Source: Diphasiastrum complanatum (Eukaryota; Streptophyta; Lycopodiopsida; Lycopodiales; Lycopodiaceae). From it: DNA of 64,000 nucleotides. The notes beneath the pieces were generated by a model. The model was not told where the DNA came from, did no database searches, and saw nothing but the letters and a program-made list of their open reading frames with translations. Position 1 is the first letter of the stretch. Every line of letters starts with the position of its first letter. Made by a program: the position numbers and the translations under genes. Location of the stretch: assembly GCA_029204225.1 (NCBI GenBank), contig MU831897.1:1-64000 (forward strand), written 5' to 3'. Below, one piece after another: positions 48,675 through 60,868 of this stretch.

Positions 48675-49129
48675 AGTTATTTAATCTACAACGTTGCTTT
48701 CCATTCTAATAACAAACCATGGACTCCAATAGAATATTCAGTACAGTAAATAAACTTATTAATACTCATAGTTATAGATTTTAAGAAACAGACATCTATC
48801 TTACAAAAGCAAAACACCAAAAAATCCTAAAAAATCCAAAAACACCAAAAACACATACCCAACACAAAAAAGACACACCAATACCCAATGGACCAACAAA
48901 AAGATCCTGACCTCCCAAAAGATTATCCATACGAGATCAGGTCCCCTATAGCTAAACAAATCAGATGTCGTAGGTTCTACCGAATGCGGGCCCAAATCCA
49001 TGGATCATCTGCAAACCCATTCGAGGAACAAGTACCTGATAGGGCCGAGTCTTCATGAGCACGAGCCCTTTTTTATGGTGCTGAACCCTCCTAGGTCAGA
49101 ACCAACCTTAATGGTGCTTCTGCCGCTCA

Positions 49130-50200
49130 CGGAGCTCATCTTGAGAGACGTACACCCAAGCTAGATCCACCAAAGTTTGATGGTACTTCGGACCCTCAAA
49201 GATTTTTGCAAATCTTTGAGAATGCATGTGATGTGTATGGCGAAACATCTCCCACAACTATGGTCCAACTGTTTTCGATGACCATGATCGCTAAAGCACA
49301 TGATTGGTTTTTTAACCTAGATCGTGAAGATAAGACAGAATGGTCAATTTCTGAAAGAGTCCTTTATCAAGCGCTTTAAGCCCTTTCGCTTGATAAAGAG
49401 CCCTTTTGTCAAATTGAGTAATATCAAGATGGCAAAAGTTGAACGTGTATGAGACTATATTGAGCGTTTCAAACGCCTCAAAAGTTAAGTACAGGAAACA
49501 AACCCTCTGAACAGATGCTCATCATCTGGTTTTTAGTCAACCTTCCAAGATGGATTAGACGCAAGCTTAAATCCAATGATGAATATATGAGCCTAAAGTT
49601 AGCTATGTCTGGTGCCATCAAAGAAGAAGATGAGAGGTCAGATGTTGACGAATCTAGAGAAAGGAGAACACCACGTGTTCCTGTCCATGAGTCAAAGCCA
49701 ATCGAGGAAACCCAAGATCAGCTTTGGAAATCCTAGTTGGAGTTGCTTAATAAGCATCACCAACTATAGATGGAGAAACTCACCAATGAGTTTCAAACTA
49801 CCCTGAAGTCTATCCAAAGCAGTATGCTTGATCAGCCAAACCCTACATAGGTACCTTATAGACAAAAACCAATATGGTGCCCACACTGCCGGGCTACACA
49901 TCCTACTGATGCTTGTCCTTCATATCAGTCTCTCCAAGCACATACAGTCCAGCAATATGAAGAACAACCATCACAGTCTGGACATGCCTTGACTTATCAT
50001 GAATATCCACCTGAAAGTCCAGAACCATTAGCCATACAAGATGTCTATGCCGTTATACAAGGCCAATGAACAACAAACATTTCATCTGTGGTGAAACTGG
50101 CCACTTCATGGTTGATTGTCCAGTCAAGGCCAGGTACCACGCTGAATGACCCAACTATGTCAAAAAACATAGTTTCAAAGACTCCAAAACAACCAACTAA
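49130..50200 (+). mobile_element. Ty3/gypsy gag relic (G2)
   Basis: The plus strand reads DPQRFLQIFENACDVYGETS and AKAHDWFFNL, the start of a Retrotrans_gag-type domain. Then follow IWFLVNLPRWIRRKLK (49530-49590) and a knuckle-like FICGETGHFMVDCP at about 50082-50125. The element is broken in several places. No clear pol follows. Confidence 0.65.
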
Positions 50201-52739
50201 AATCCTACTTGCCCGACATATTAGTTATGACTCTCGATAGGATCCTCACGACAACACAACACGAGCACCATAGCACCCCACCGCTCGACCTGCTGCTCAC
50301 TCGAGAAGTTTCTTGCAAACTTCTACATTACCATGCACTACACCAGTTCCATAATGCAAAAAGACACTAATATGACATGAGTCCTCGCAACCGATATTTT
50401 GTCATCTGCTACAATGTCTAACCAAGAGCGACCTCCACAAAGAGTTGACAATTTTTCTCTACTTATGCAACCTCACATCTATTTCTCTTTCCACATGCTG
50501 ATAAAATTTCCAATGTGCCAATACACAATACATCTAGGAATAAAAAATCTAGATAGAGATTCGGTTCTGAATCTCTTGCTCAGAGAGGTCCTCAGGACAT
50601 AGTACCTCAACCATACCTACATCTCAAGCTATATCTTACAACATCTGCTATCAATGATGGTAGATTTTAGTGTCACCAACCCTGCCTTGTTTTGACAAGG
50701 GCATGTCAGAGTAAGTCACATTACTCTACAAAACAATTGACATATTGCAACTACCAAGGTAAATCATCAATGTTGATGAATGCAAGTTTTGTTCGACAAG
50801 TGCTATACAGTTCTCACTCTTTGTAAAGTCTGTTTATTTCCTTGTTGCTCTTCATTCCTAGTGTGTGATTGATTTTTGCATGAGAATTACATAGTGCACG
50901 AGAGTCTTCCGTAGATCATCTCAAGGACACATTTTCATTCATATACCCACCTTCAGATCACCTTGCAAAGAGTTTACGATCTTTGAGCATACTAAAACCT
51001 TGAGAAATCTTTGTCACGTTAGAGTTGATTCCTAAATCTCATCATCATATTCATTTTTTATTCAACTACAACAAGATTGAAACAAATTTAGTTAAAATTT
51101 GTTCAATATTTAGTCCAATCACATGTTCAACGTGTTTCATACGCCGATCCAATCTTAAGCATGCACAAATATCACAAACAACATCCCCACCAACATATTT
51201 TTTTTGGGGGAGAGAGAGAGTGGATATGTAGGCATCCACTGGAGCAGTTACGTTGCCAACCAAAACATCAGCAAGATCAACAACCAAGGTCACAAGTCAA
51301 ATATGAAAAAGACAAGGCTAAAAAAGGCAGATGGGTAATCCAAGGAGACTCAATCGGAAAAAGTACCCCAGTCATGACAAAGATCCTTCAGAAAGAGAAA
51401 CACAAGCATTGGAAAATCAGTCTCCTTCAACCGGCCTCTTACCATACTTCTGCGCCCATTTTGATTCCTATCGTTCACACCATCTATCGATGTCACCACC
51501 TCCACCGTACCTTCCATCTATTTGTTTATCATCATTTCACTGTTCTTCTGAGAAATCTCCAATTTTTTATAGTCTTACCGAAGCAGCTGATACATCATTG
51601 CAAGTGTCTTGCGGAGACCAACTACCACCTACATTGGTTGTTCAGCCAGAAAAGATCTATGAAGCAAGCGAAGCAGCTAGAAGAAATAAAGAGGAAGATC
51701 CAAGAAGCTGAGGTAGAAAGGACAAAACTTAAGCAACAGTTGAGTCAGATCAATCTTGATCAAAAGAGACTCTCTGGAGCAATGATAGTTGATTCCCCTC
51801 CTATGAAGCCCAAAGAGACAACCGTGACCCTGCAAATAAAGTGAGCTCCTCACCCAGCAAGTGGTGGTCAAAGCTCGACATTGCAAGGGTCCAAGGCTGC
51901 AACTGTAGAACTATCAGTTCCTTCACCCTTCTACTAGGCCTTCATCATGTTTCCTTGTCGTCACCAACCATTTGTCCAATCTGTTCCTACCACCAATGTG
52001 TTAATGAGTCCATTCCCTTGAAGACTGATAACCAAGATTTGTGCTACCTATCATAAAAGAGCATCGACAAGTCTGGAACTTCAACTGAGAAAAGAATTGC
52101 GGAAATGCCCATAAGCAAAATGGAAGATACATTCCTCCCAGAAGTTAGTACTTGCCAAGAAACCAAAGATGAAACCGTCAATGGTAGATACAAGTGGTAA
52201 GAAAGAAGACATGTGGGAAGCACTTGAGCATGCAAGTTGTGAAGCTGCTGGGAGCTCTCCAATTTTGAGAATGTCAACCAATTGCAGCAATAAGACATTC
52301 TGGTTAAATTGCGACAATTTGTGAAAATAGTTTTTGATAGAGATTGACAACAATAAACACTTGGTTTTATGTAATTGAACAAGGATCTACACTTTTCCAA
52401 GTGCCGATCGAAGACATCAATGCGGAAGCGGAGCGACATCGTCCAATATGAGTTGCAGTGGGTCTTGCAACACATTAGGGGTGGGATGATGCTGGCTGAT
52501 TCTGACGAATCCCCAATATACTCGGACAGAGCAACCCAAGAGCACCTTTCACCTTAGGCTGAGGAGGTCTCTGAGAAGATGAGATGAACGAAAACTGAGA
52601 GCCGATTATGAGAGCCGAGAAATACTAGTAGTAATAACAAGCAAGAACTATGTAAGCCTCATGGTGAATCCTGAAAGATGGAATGACCATGTAGGAACTA
52701 GTATTTCTAGGCAAAGTAATAAATGCAAGTAGACCCCTC
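50201..52739. other. Unassigned region downstream of gypsy gag G2
   Basis: Frames exist at 51161-51844 and 51331-51711 (plus), the former with a helical, charged stretch (EEIKRKIQEAEVERTKLKQQ) suggesting a coiled coil. I recognise no protease, reverse transcriptase or integrase. It may be the rest of G2 or other insertions. Confidence 0.35.
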
Positions 52740-53200
52740 TTAAAGAAAGTAGAGTGAGCCACCTTTTGATGGTGACCTCTAGTGGAGAGCATTATTCCAC
52801 TTGTAATTTGTGTAATGTGGAAATGCCACTAGGATGCCACCTAAGGAGCTCTCTTGTTTATTTAAGAGACTCTCTCTTTGTGAAGAGGAGCTTTTTGCAT
52901 TGTATCTACTCCATGCTTAATAAGAAGATTTTCCATGAGTTTGATGCTACACTAAGCTCCTTGACCATGATGGTTTTCTTGAGTGATGCCCCTATGATCA
53001 TGCCCTTCCATTCATGTTGTGTGTGGTTGTGGACTTAGAGTGGATTAGTTTTTATTTCTTGTTTGTGGATTAATGTAGGAATCAACATTCAAGTAAACTA
53101 AATAGGCTAGAAATGTGGCATAAATCTTGCATATCCTCCAACATCCTTGTTCTTGATGTTCTTGGGATGTCCAAGGATCAAAAGACTGGTTGGTTTCTTG
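52740..53200 (+). repeat. Possible LTR (promoter-like) sequence
   Basis: A GTTTATTTAAG box at 52856-52866 is followed by a GAGACTCTC/GAAGAGGAGC region and an AATAAGAAG signal near 52919, as in plant gypsy LTRs. No partner copy was found in the window. Confidence 0.3.
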
Positions 53201-54422
53201 ATTCTTGGACCTCTAAAATGCTGTAGATTAGTTCTTGTTTCTTGTTTTGACAATTTATGCAATATAGTAGTGCTTAGGATCTGATTTCAGTTCATTTTAC
53301 AACAAAGTAGAAGTAGGAATCCATCGTTGTTCAACTGAGCAGTAACGTAGATCATTTGTTGAATGCATTGGCTTGCATTTTGGTTGATTATGCATGTGCA
53401 TTTAGTTCAAGAGAGACCCCTCCGATGTCCTTTGACAGGTAGGACAAAATACTACAAAGATAATCTGTCCCTTCTGCCTGATTTTGGGCTTTAAACAAGA
53501 AAGAATAACTGTAAGCAAGAGCCCATTGTCCCTGCTGATAGACAGAAGAAGAAGTAAGCAAAGTAACCTAGTAAACAGATCCTCCCAAGCAGAGGATCTA
53601 TCAACACTGACAATAACACATAGTGGATTAATCTAGTTTGCAATGTATAGATTAACCATTCTTTTAATTAGCTAGCCGTATGTACAAATACCCATAAACT
53701 TATCAATTGGAAGGTTAGAATCTTGAATCGAACACTGAACACTCAGAGGGTTGAATCAGTGATTGAACATTCAGAGCGTAATTGTTTTGTTCTTTCTCTT
53801 TGTTACTACATAGTATTGTCTTAGAAAGAACGTGACTTTTTCTGCATTCAGACTGCTATCATTTGCGACTAATTAATATTCATCCATAATTTGAGTCGTG
53901 TATATTCTGATTGAATGCTTATTTTATTCATGTTCAAATAGATTCATGCTCACAGATAAATTATTCGTAGATTAAACTATTCGTGGGACTGATAGCATAA
54001 GTCAAATTTGTTGGTCTAGTCACCATTTTTAGACGCTTTCACTTCCGCACATAAAATCTATATCTATAACTCAGTGTATTCGTGCATGGCTATGGAATCG
54101 AGTCTTTCGATCTAGTGACTTTGAAATTGTGATCAAGTAAGACATATTTTAATTCATTCAAATCTGATCTAAATATGATAGACATAGTTACATGCACTAA
54201 GGATTCCGCTCGTTTCTCACTGATACGAGGCATTTTGCCTCGAATCCCAATATACTACTCCATATGTCTCAGTTAGAGTGTTTGGGCCCTCTCAAGGTTA
54301 TTAGTCACAAACTGGCCTTGACATGGAATTAAATCTCGGCGTGACTAATAATCTCAGACATTGGAGGGCTGGTCTACCATATTAGGACTATTCCATTTCC
54401 TTAGCTGAATATGGTCGTGACA
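53201..54422 (-). mobile_element. Probable gypsy LTR, minus orientation
   Basis: Reading leftward from 54422 the sequence starts TGTCACGACC, directly after a purine tract (AAGGGAGGAAGA, minus strand). This is the usual order at the 3' end of plant gypsy elements. The inverted pair TTATTAGTCAC / GTGACTAATAA lies at about 54299 and 54341. The left limit is not defined and no second copy was found. Confidence 0.45.
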
Positions 54423-55239
54423 TTCTTCCTCCCTTAAACAGGATCTGTCCTCAAAACGAGAAAAAGAAGACATGAAATTATTTCTTAAGCTTTCAAGTCT
54501 TACCCAAGAATCATTATTCTTAGTTTGATCTTTTCATCTACATAAGTACTCAAAGACACAACAATTCTGCAATTGCTTGACTCTACACAGGAGTACCTAC
54601 TCGAAATCCAAAGATACACTAAGCTATAAATCTTCCAAATGGGTTGATCTTCACCAAATAAAAGTTCATCACCTTCATGTAATCTCGACTACATGAACCA
54701 CTAGGTGAATTAAATCTTTATTTCTGAGATCAAATCTGGAAGTTGAAGAATTTCTATTTTAATCATAGTCTAAAACTTATCCACAATTTCTTGTGGATAA
54801 TAATGCTTCTTGGTACAAATATTCTTAGAATATCCAAATATTCTAAAATACAACAATTCAATCAACTAAAATCTCTAGGAGATCCATCAAGTCTCAGACA
54901 ATTTTAACTCAATCTAGAGTATTGCAATTACTCTAATGAGTTAATAGCCCCACTCCTAACATTTCATGCCAGAAATTAGCAATCCATCTGAATCTTAATA
55001 TATTTATTTGTCTCCTATATATTTGGAGATTTAGATTGAACTTGTACACAGACACATATATACTACAATTTGTTACAGAATACCATCTACTAAGGTAAGC
55101 AAAACTCTCGCTAAACAGAAACAATTTATTTTATAAGAAATACCTATGAGATAAATAGATCTCAATAAAACATTGGAGTAAAGAGATTAGAATTAGGAAT
55201 TAGAACTAGGAATTACTCAACATACCTAAGAATCAACAC
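54423..55239 (-). mobile_element. Decayed tail of a gypsy pol region
   Basis: The minus strand just inside the purine tract reads a short VLRTDP / GGRMSRPY-type ending, like the C-terminal end of gypsy pol. Further right the sequence is AT-rich and too decayed to assign. Confidence 0.35.
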
Positions 55240-55650
55240 ATTTCTCGATTATCCTCTGATTAAATATCCATTTATGATCCGTCAATCACAAATAATCAGG
55301 TTCTTATGATTTTTCAATTATAATTTTTGTGAATCTTAAAACATATTTAATTGTTAAAGAATACTGGAGTTATTGTTTAATACACAACTCAGTAAATATA
55401 TAAGAATCATTCCAAAAAAAAATTCACTAGGAAAATATTGGATTTTAAGAATATTTCTCAAACTGGATTCTTTAACCAGAATGTGAGTTATCAAATTTCA
55501 AACCAACGGGGTAGTTAAAGACAGAAAGCATACCAAAATGGTATCAATAACCATCTTCATCCACCAAAAAAACTTCAGCTCACTATCTAGAACTGAATTC
55601 TAGATATCCAAAGTTCTACTGAATTTCTTGTAAATTCAGTTGTCATTCTT
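55240..55650 (+). repeat. Repeat family X, old third copy
   Basis: Matches 11330-11700 in order over about 400 bp at perhaps two-thirds identity. Shared landmarks include AAAGAATAC, ACACAACT, TATTGGA, GTGAGTTATC against ATGAGTTATC, GTAGTTAAAGA against GTAATTAAAGA, and CATACCAAAA followed by CCATCTTCA. Confidence 0.65.
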
Positions 55651-56399
55651 AAAGCAATTATGATTCGTAATCCAATTGAGCGCACTGGGATACAATCACT
55701 AATGAATTGAGTTTATTTCTCAACTGAGAAATACTCATCCAAGAATTCCATATATCCTATGCACACAATTTTTTTCTGATAAATCCAAATGACTCATAAT
55801 TCATGTGTCTTACAAGCACTACACACACAACAAACAATTTATGGTGAATTCTGTTCACACTATTCATTTTACTAATTAACTTCCATAAGAGTAAACCAAC
55901 TACTCAAGTTAATTGCTAATGATTTGGAAATCTCAAATGTCTAGGTGCAAATCTTAATTATATATGTATAATACCACATTCAGATCACTATCCAAATATT
56001 TCTTAAGTTAACCTATAAATCTTTCACCACAATATTTGTTAACTCTGCAAGTAATTGTCCAACACAATACTTGATCATATGTCTATGTTTACCGGGTAGG
56101 TTAAGTGCACCAAATAATCCTAGTAACCAGGAATACATAGTAAATCCATACAAGATTAATCGTGCAATATGAGAATAATATCACCATGACCTTATCTAGT
56201 AGAATCCTCCAAAATCCGAATATGTTACTCAAGTTTGTGCCCTTTTGATCTGTGCTTCATCCAACTTAATAAAAAATATTAGTTTGCCTCCAAAATCTAC
56301 GAAAAAACCAATTTTCTTAAGAAGAACATACAATGAAATATTCACTAAAGAGAAACATAAAAAGAAAACTAAAATGTATGTGAAGAAGGTAGTCAAACA
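55651..56399. other. AT-rich, no gene recognised
   Basis: Possibly further diverged repeat X followed by gag-side sequence of copia element F. The plus frame from 56245 is lysine-rich and may be the basic part of that gag. Confidence 0.35.
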
Positions 56400-57705
56400 C
56401 TTTGACACAAATCAAAAGCAGTCATATAAGCCAAGCCCAAATCAAAATCAGCAAGCTACTCAAAACAAAAGAAGATATTCTATAAATACTGCAAGAGAAC
56501 GAATCATGAGATCCAAGACTGTCGAGTTCTTAAGTTCAACAACAACAACAACAACAACAAGTAGCTAGAACAACAAGCTAATGCGATAACCGAAACAGAA
56601 TAGAACCTCAAAGATGAAAATGAACATAATGCATTCATGGTGAATTATCACCATGTCGATCAACATGAGGAATGGTTCCTCGATTCTTGAGTGACACAAC
56701 ATATCACCTTGTATGTTGATAATACGTTGCTCTTCAGCAACAATGCCAATATGGTCAAGGATTCAAAACAGATGTTGTTCTCAGAATTCAACATGTTTGA
56801 TATGGGCAAAGCTCACTTCTGTCTTGGAATTCAAATCCACAGAGACGGAGCAAATCAACTATTTTACATCACTCAACAAAGGTATCTTCATAATGTTCTT
56901 AACAGATACAATTTGATGAACTATAAATTAGTTCACTCACCAATGGATCTAGGCCTGCATTTGTCGAAGGACCAATGTCCCTAGACAAAGTAGGAAGAGG
57001 AGCAGATGAGAGAATACTCGTATCGATCGATACTCGGATCTCTCATGTACGCAATGGTCTGTACAAGGCCAGATATCTCTTTTTTGTTAGCTCACTCAGC
57101 CAATACATGGCTAATCCTGGAATTACCCATTGGAAGGCTCTTATTCGAGTCATGAGATATATTCGAGCTACCATGGACCAGTGCATCTGCTTTGGAGATG
57201 TCAGCAACGACAATCTTCATCAACTCAGTGGATATTCTGATGCAAGCTGGGGAGGAGATGCAGACCATCGTAAGTCCACATCTAGATTTACATTCTTCTT
57301 CAATGGTGGTCCTATTTCTTGGAATAGTCGTAAGCAAACCTCTATCGCACTTTCTTCTACTGAAGCAGAATATATTGCTGCTTCTCAATCTATTAAGGAA
57401 GCATTTTGATTGAGAAATTTGTTGTCAGACATCAATCTGAATCAATACAGCCCTACAATTTTGTTTTGTGATAGTGCTATTGCCTTATCGGCCAACCCTA
57501 GATTTCATTCTAGGAGTAAGCACATTGAGATAAGATATCACTACATCAGAGGCAAGGTTCTCGACAGAGAGGTAAGCTTAACGTACTGCAGAACGTAGGA
57601 CATGGTTGCAGACATTTTTACGAAAGCACTTAATGTTAATGCACACAACAGATTTTGTGCATTGCCAAGTCTGAAGATCAAGGCATTCACGGATCCAGAT
57701 TAATG
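56400..57705 (+). mobile_element. Ty1/copia element F, broken
   Basis: A knuckle-like YCKRTNHEIQDC lies at about 56485-56520, followed by an (AAC)n tract at 56538-56561 and a WFLDS protease start near 56670. Reverse transcriptase sequence reads LYVDNTLLFS and FDMGKAHFCLGIQIH (56691-56984). RNase H reads LSGYSDASWGGDADHRKSTS and IALSSTEAEYIAAS (57050-57409), then HSRSKHIEIRYHYIRGK (57410-57598) and VADIFTKAL. It belongs to a different copia lineage from A-D. It is broken in several places. Confidence 0.85.
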
Positions 57706-57729
57706 GATTTACTCCTTCTACTCTCCTAG

Positions 57730-58762
57730 ATCCCAATTTCAATCTGCCTCCATTCATGCGGCATATTTTTTTTTAACGTTGTCACGTAGTCAGCATTTTT
57801 ACATGCAAATTTGCACTGACAAAAGAAAGGTGAATGAATAGCAACACTGTGTTCTAACACAAGTCATGGTGATAGGTGAAAAGGGGACACTACCTTACTG
57901 AATGCCAAAGGCACCCTGTAATCTAACAAATAGCCATTCATGAGAGTGACGCACTTTTGTGTCATCACCAACGTTCACTTCAGTATTGGCTGACGTCGCA
58001 CCCTTTTCACCTTTACCCCATGCAGTTGCAATAACAGATTGGACAACAATTGCAGCCACCCACGATCTCTTACAGACAACATATCCACTATATACTTTTG
58101 CATCTACACACCTGTAATATTATGTATATATATTGGATACCATCTGAGTATTCGATGATGATGATGATTAGATGATCAAGTGAGTGAAGAAGAGACTAAG
58201 AGAAGAGGTTTCATTCCTCATTACAAACAGAAATAAGCTTTGTAGGACACACGGTTTCATCTGCTACGGTCTTGTGCTCTACCTCATAATTGACTTGTAT
58301 ACTTGATATACTTAATTTGACACAACTCATTTGTTCTGCATTTTAGATCTATCAATATCACTATGCTTATTCTTCATTCTGTCTAATCTTTCTTGTTGTT
58401 CTTTTTGGTAATAGACGATTAGCTTTTAGTCTTGTCTTTTGCGAATAATTCGCGACTAACTATCAGTCGAGCACAGTCTAGCTCTTTGCGAATCATTCAC
58501 GACAGATAATTTGTCTTGCAATTCATGACAAATTATTCATCTAGCACTTCAGCCATTTAAATGTTTGGCTACGTAATCTAGAATGACTGTGATTTCTATC
58601 ACTAAAATTCTGTTCATTCTGATAGGCGTAGTCATGCTTATGGAGAGAGTCATTCCGCTGTGCACAAACATTTTTTGTTCGAGTTTGCTTCTCGTTCGTT
58701 TCTTGTTCGAGTTTGTTTCTCATTCATGTTCATCATTTATTCTTCCTCCCTCTCTCCCAACA
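57730..58762 (+). repeat. Probable 3' LTR of element F, ending in module H
   Basis: The sequence follows RNase H on the plus strand, has a TATATATATTGG box at 58124-58135, and ends CCCAACA at 58762. Its last part (58325-58762) is the right copy of palindrome-rich module H, including the perfect palindrome GCGAATAATTCGC (58441-58453) and partly decayed GACxxxGTC palindromes to 58515. No matching 5' LTR was found, so the assignment to F is inferred. Confidence 0.5.
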
Positions 58763-59830
58763 AACTGCACACTCACGATTCTTGAAAGTAATTTTTCAGA
58801 TGCCCAACTCATAATCATGGACAGCCCAATAAGACACGATATACATTTGGTGCGTCAGGAAAGTCCATTACTATGAAAGTAATGACAAACTGTACTCCAG
58901 CAATATTGACAGGTATATCTTCAATCATCTCTTTAGGATGGACGATCAGCTAGCTTTATGGCAAAAGTGGCAAGCTTTATCTTTGTAAGTCCCCATTTTG
59001 AACATAGCTTTGTCGAAATCATATTAACTCCGGAACCTCCATCTATCACGATTGCTTCTTTACCAAACTGTCTATGTTGTATTGGTAGGGTGGTGTTTCG
59101 TTGCTCACTTTCCCAAGCTACTCCGGTTTCTTTAATCCCGGCACAAAAAAGTGGTTTCTGGCAGGCTATTGGTTTGATTTGAGTTAATCTTTTTGCTAAT
59201 ACTTCTTTTGCACGGTAGGCACCAACTTAAGAAATTCTCCCAGTGTAATATCCATCTTGCTCAACAGAATATTCACGATCATTTTCATTTGCGATGCTTT
59301 AGGTTATGTCATCTTGAAGTGATCTTCATGCTGGTGCCACTGAGTATTAACATTCGTTCGTGGATCTGTTTGTGGCAGAGGTGAAGAATCGGCTTCGGCT
59401 GCTGCTTTCGTTGCTTCCAAGGCTTCTTCTTCTTGCAACTGTTCAATCCATTGTCTCATATTATGATAACTCTTCTTTTTTGAGTTAAGATTCGGATACA
59501 CCCCTGATGCAGTAGGTATATATATAGTTGGTACAGATTCAGAAGGCACTGGATCATCAAAGGTTCACTTGGTTCGATAGGCTAAACTTTTGGTCTTTGC
59601 TTGATCATAATCATATTCATTGGAGCAATAACCAGTGGTGGTTTTGGTCTTGCTAGACAATCCTTGTAACAATGGCCATAACCGCATTCATGACAAAAAG
59701 GAACAAACTTTTCTTTGTTCGGGCATTCCACCGCTCTATGGTTCTCTCCGCATGCAAAGCATCCAAGTGGTGCTCTGGCCCATTGTTTCGCTGCCTGTTG
59801 TTGCGCGACATCATAAATAGAATACTAATC
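58763..59830 (-). mobile_element. Ty3/gypsy relic (G3), gag zinc fingers and protease
   Basis: On the minus strand, about 59770-59660 reads CFACGENHRAVECP then FCHECGYGHCYKDC, a double zinc knuckle. The gag-protease spacer follows (59549-59304). About 59065-58925 reads IVIDGGSGVNMISTKLC, a protease active site of the DGGSGVN kind seen in plant gypsy elements, and 58840-58790 reads FIVMDFPDAPNVYRVLLGCP. It is broken and meets module H at 58762. Confidence 0.8.
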
Positions 59831-59852
59831 TGAAGGACCAATATCTTGATCA

Positions 59853-60222
59853 CCACATTTGCTAACTCTACCTTAACCCTATGGTGCACTTGTCTTATTC
59901 ATTAAGTACTCTCATGAGTTGAATGCCCTTGTTTTTAATATCTCATGCAAGAAAATAACATTCATGTGAAACTCAAGATTTGTCTATCTCCATAACAATT
60001 GAAAATCTAGGCTACAATAGGGCTCTTTTGGACTCAAAAAGGGCCCCCAAAAGTGAGCCATGAGATCAACACCAATCACCCTTTATATTCAATGACATGT
60101 TTACACATATTTGGCAATGGTTCATATGAAATGATCAGATGTTCAATATTTGATCAAGCCATGGACCCACATTTGCTAACTCTACCTTAACCCTAAGGTG
60201 CACTTGTCTTATTCATTAAGTA
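59853..60222. repeat. 56-bp direct repeats flanking an inverted copy of 12893-13168
   Basis: Bases 59853-59908 and 60167-60222 are the same 56-bp sequence with one mismatch (starts CCACATTTGCTAACTC, ends ATTCATTAAGTA). Between them 59909-60166 is the reverse complement of 12893-13168, with the hairpin motif at about 60013-60060. Confidence 0.9.
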
Positions 60223-60868
60223 TGTAGATGGTCCCACATACATAGTTACCTCGGTTCAATGTAACTAAGTTATAATTTTAAGTCAAACTTTCTTTTACTC
60301 CTTTTTTGTACCAAGGCACTGTGAAAAGCTTGTAAACTTCAGCCATATTGCACTTTAAAACATAAGTAATTGAAGAAACAAATTGTTTTTGGCCACAAAG
60401 CTATGATAGCTTTAGAGCTCAAGGCAGAAGAGGAACAAGGGAGCTGCGTGGTCGCGAATAGAAAAGCTTCGAGGACCGAAGACATGAAGATGACGGTCAA
60501 ATGAACACGAAGATAAAAGGTTTGCGGACCCGAGGCGATCTAATGACAAAGCCAAAGGCACAAGCACCCACCCATGTATTGTTTGCATCCTTTTTGCACT
60601 TCCTTTTTGCACCTACTTGTTGTCTTTTCTACTCGCATACTGCTCTTTCCAGCCCCCTATTCCTGTTCATATTTGTTGCTTCACACCGTCCTCCGTCCAT
60701 TTTTTCATTTTGTAAAAAACCTTCTACTTTCTCAGCCCCTCATTTTCTGATTATTATCCATTTTGATTGACTGTTTATGTGCCATTTTTGGTGATTTCGG
60801 AAGTTAGACTAAGTTGGGGTGACGACAAACGTCCTCTCCCTTAGGTTTTTGTCTCTTTCTTAGTCCCT
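60223..60868. other. No gene recognised; possible LTR/leader of G4
   Basis: Pyrimidine-rich plus-strand sequence from 60560 leads into the gag frame at 60869. No LTR pair could be shown. Confidence 0.35.

Noticed and set aside
56538-56561. (AAC)n tract as a regulatory element
   Set aside because: A short trinucleotide run next to the gag knuckle of element F, best read as polyasparagine-type slippage.
42954-58762. A Polinton/Maverick-sized element, suggested by long inverted H copies about 15.8 kb apart
   Set aside because: No polymerase B, capsid, ATPase or protease of that group is visible. The interval is filled with a CACTA-like gene and LTR-element relics, and no 6-bp target duplication is seen.
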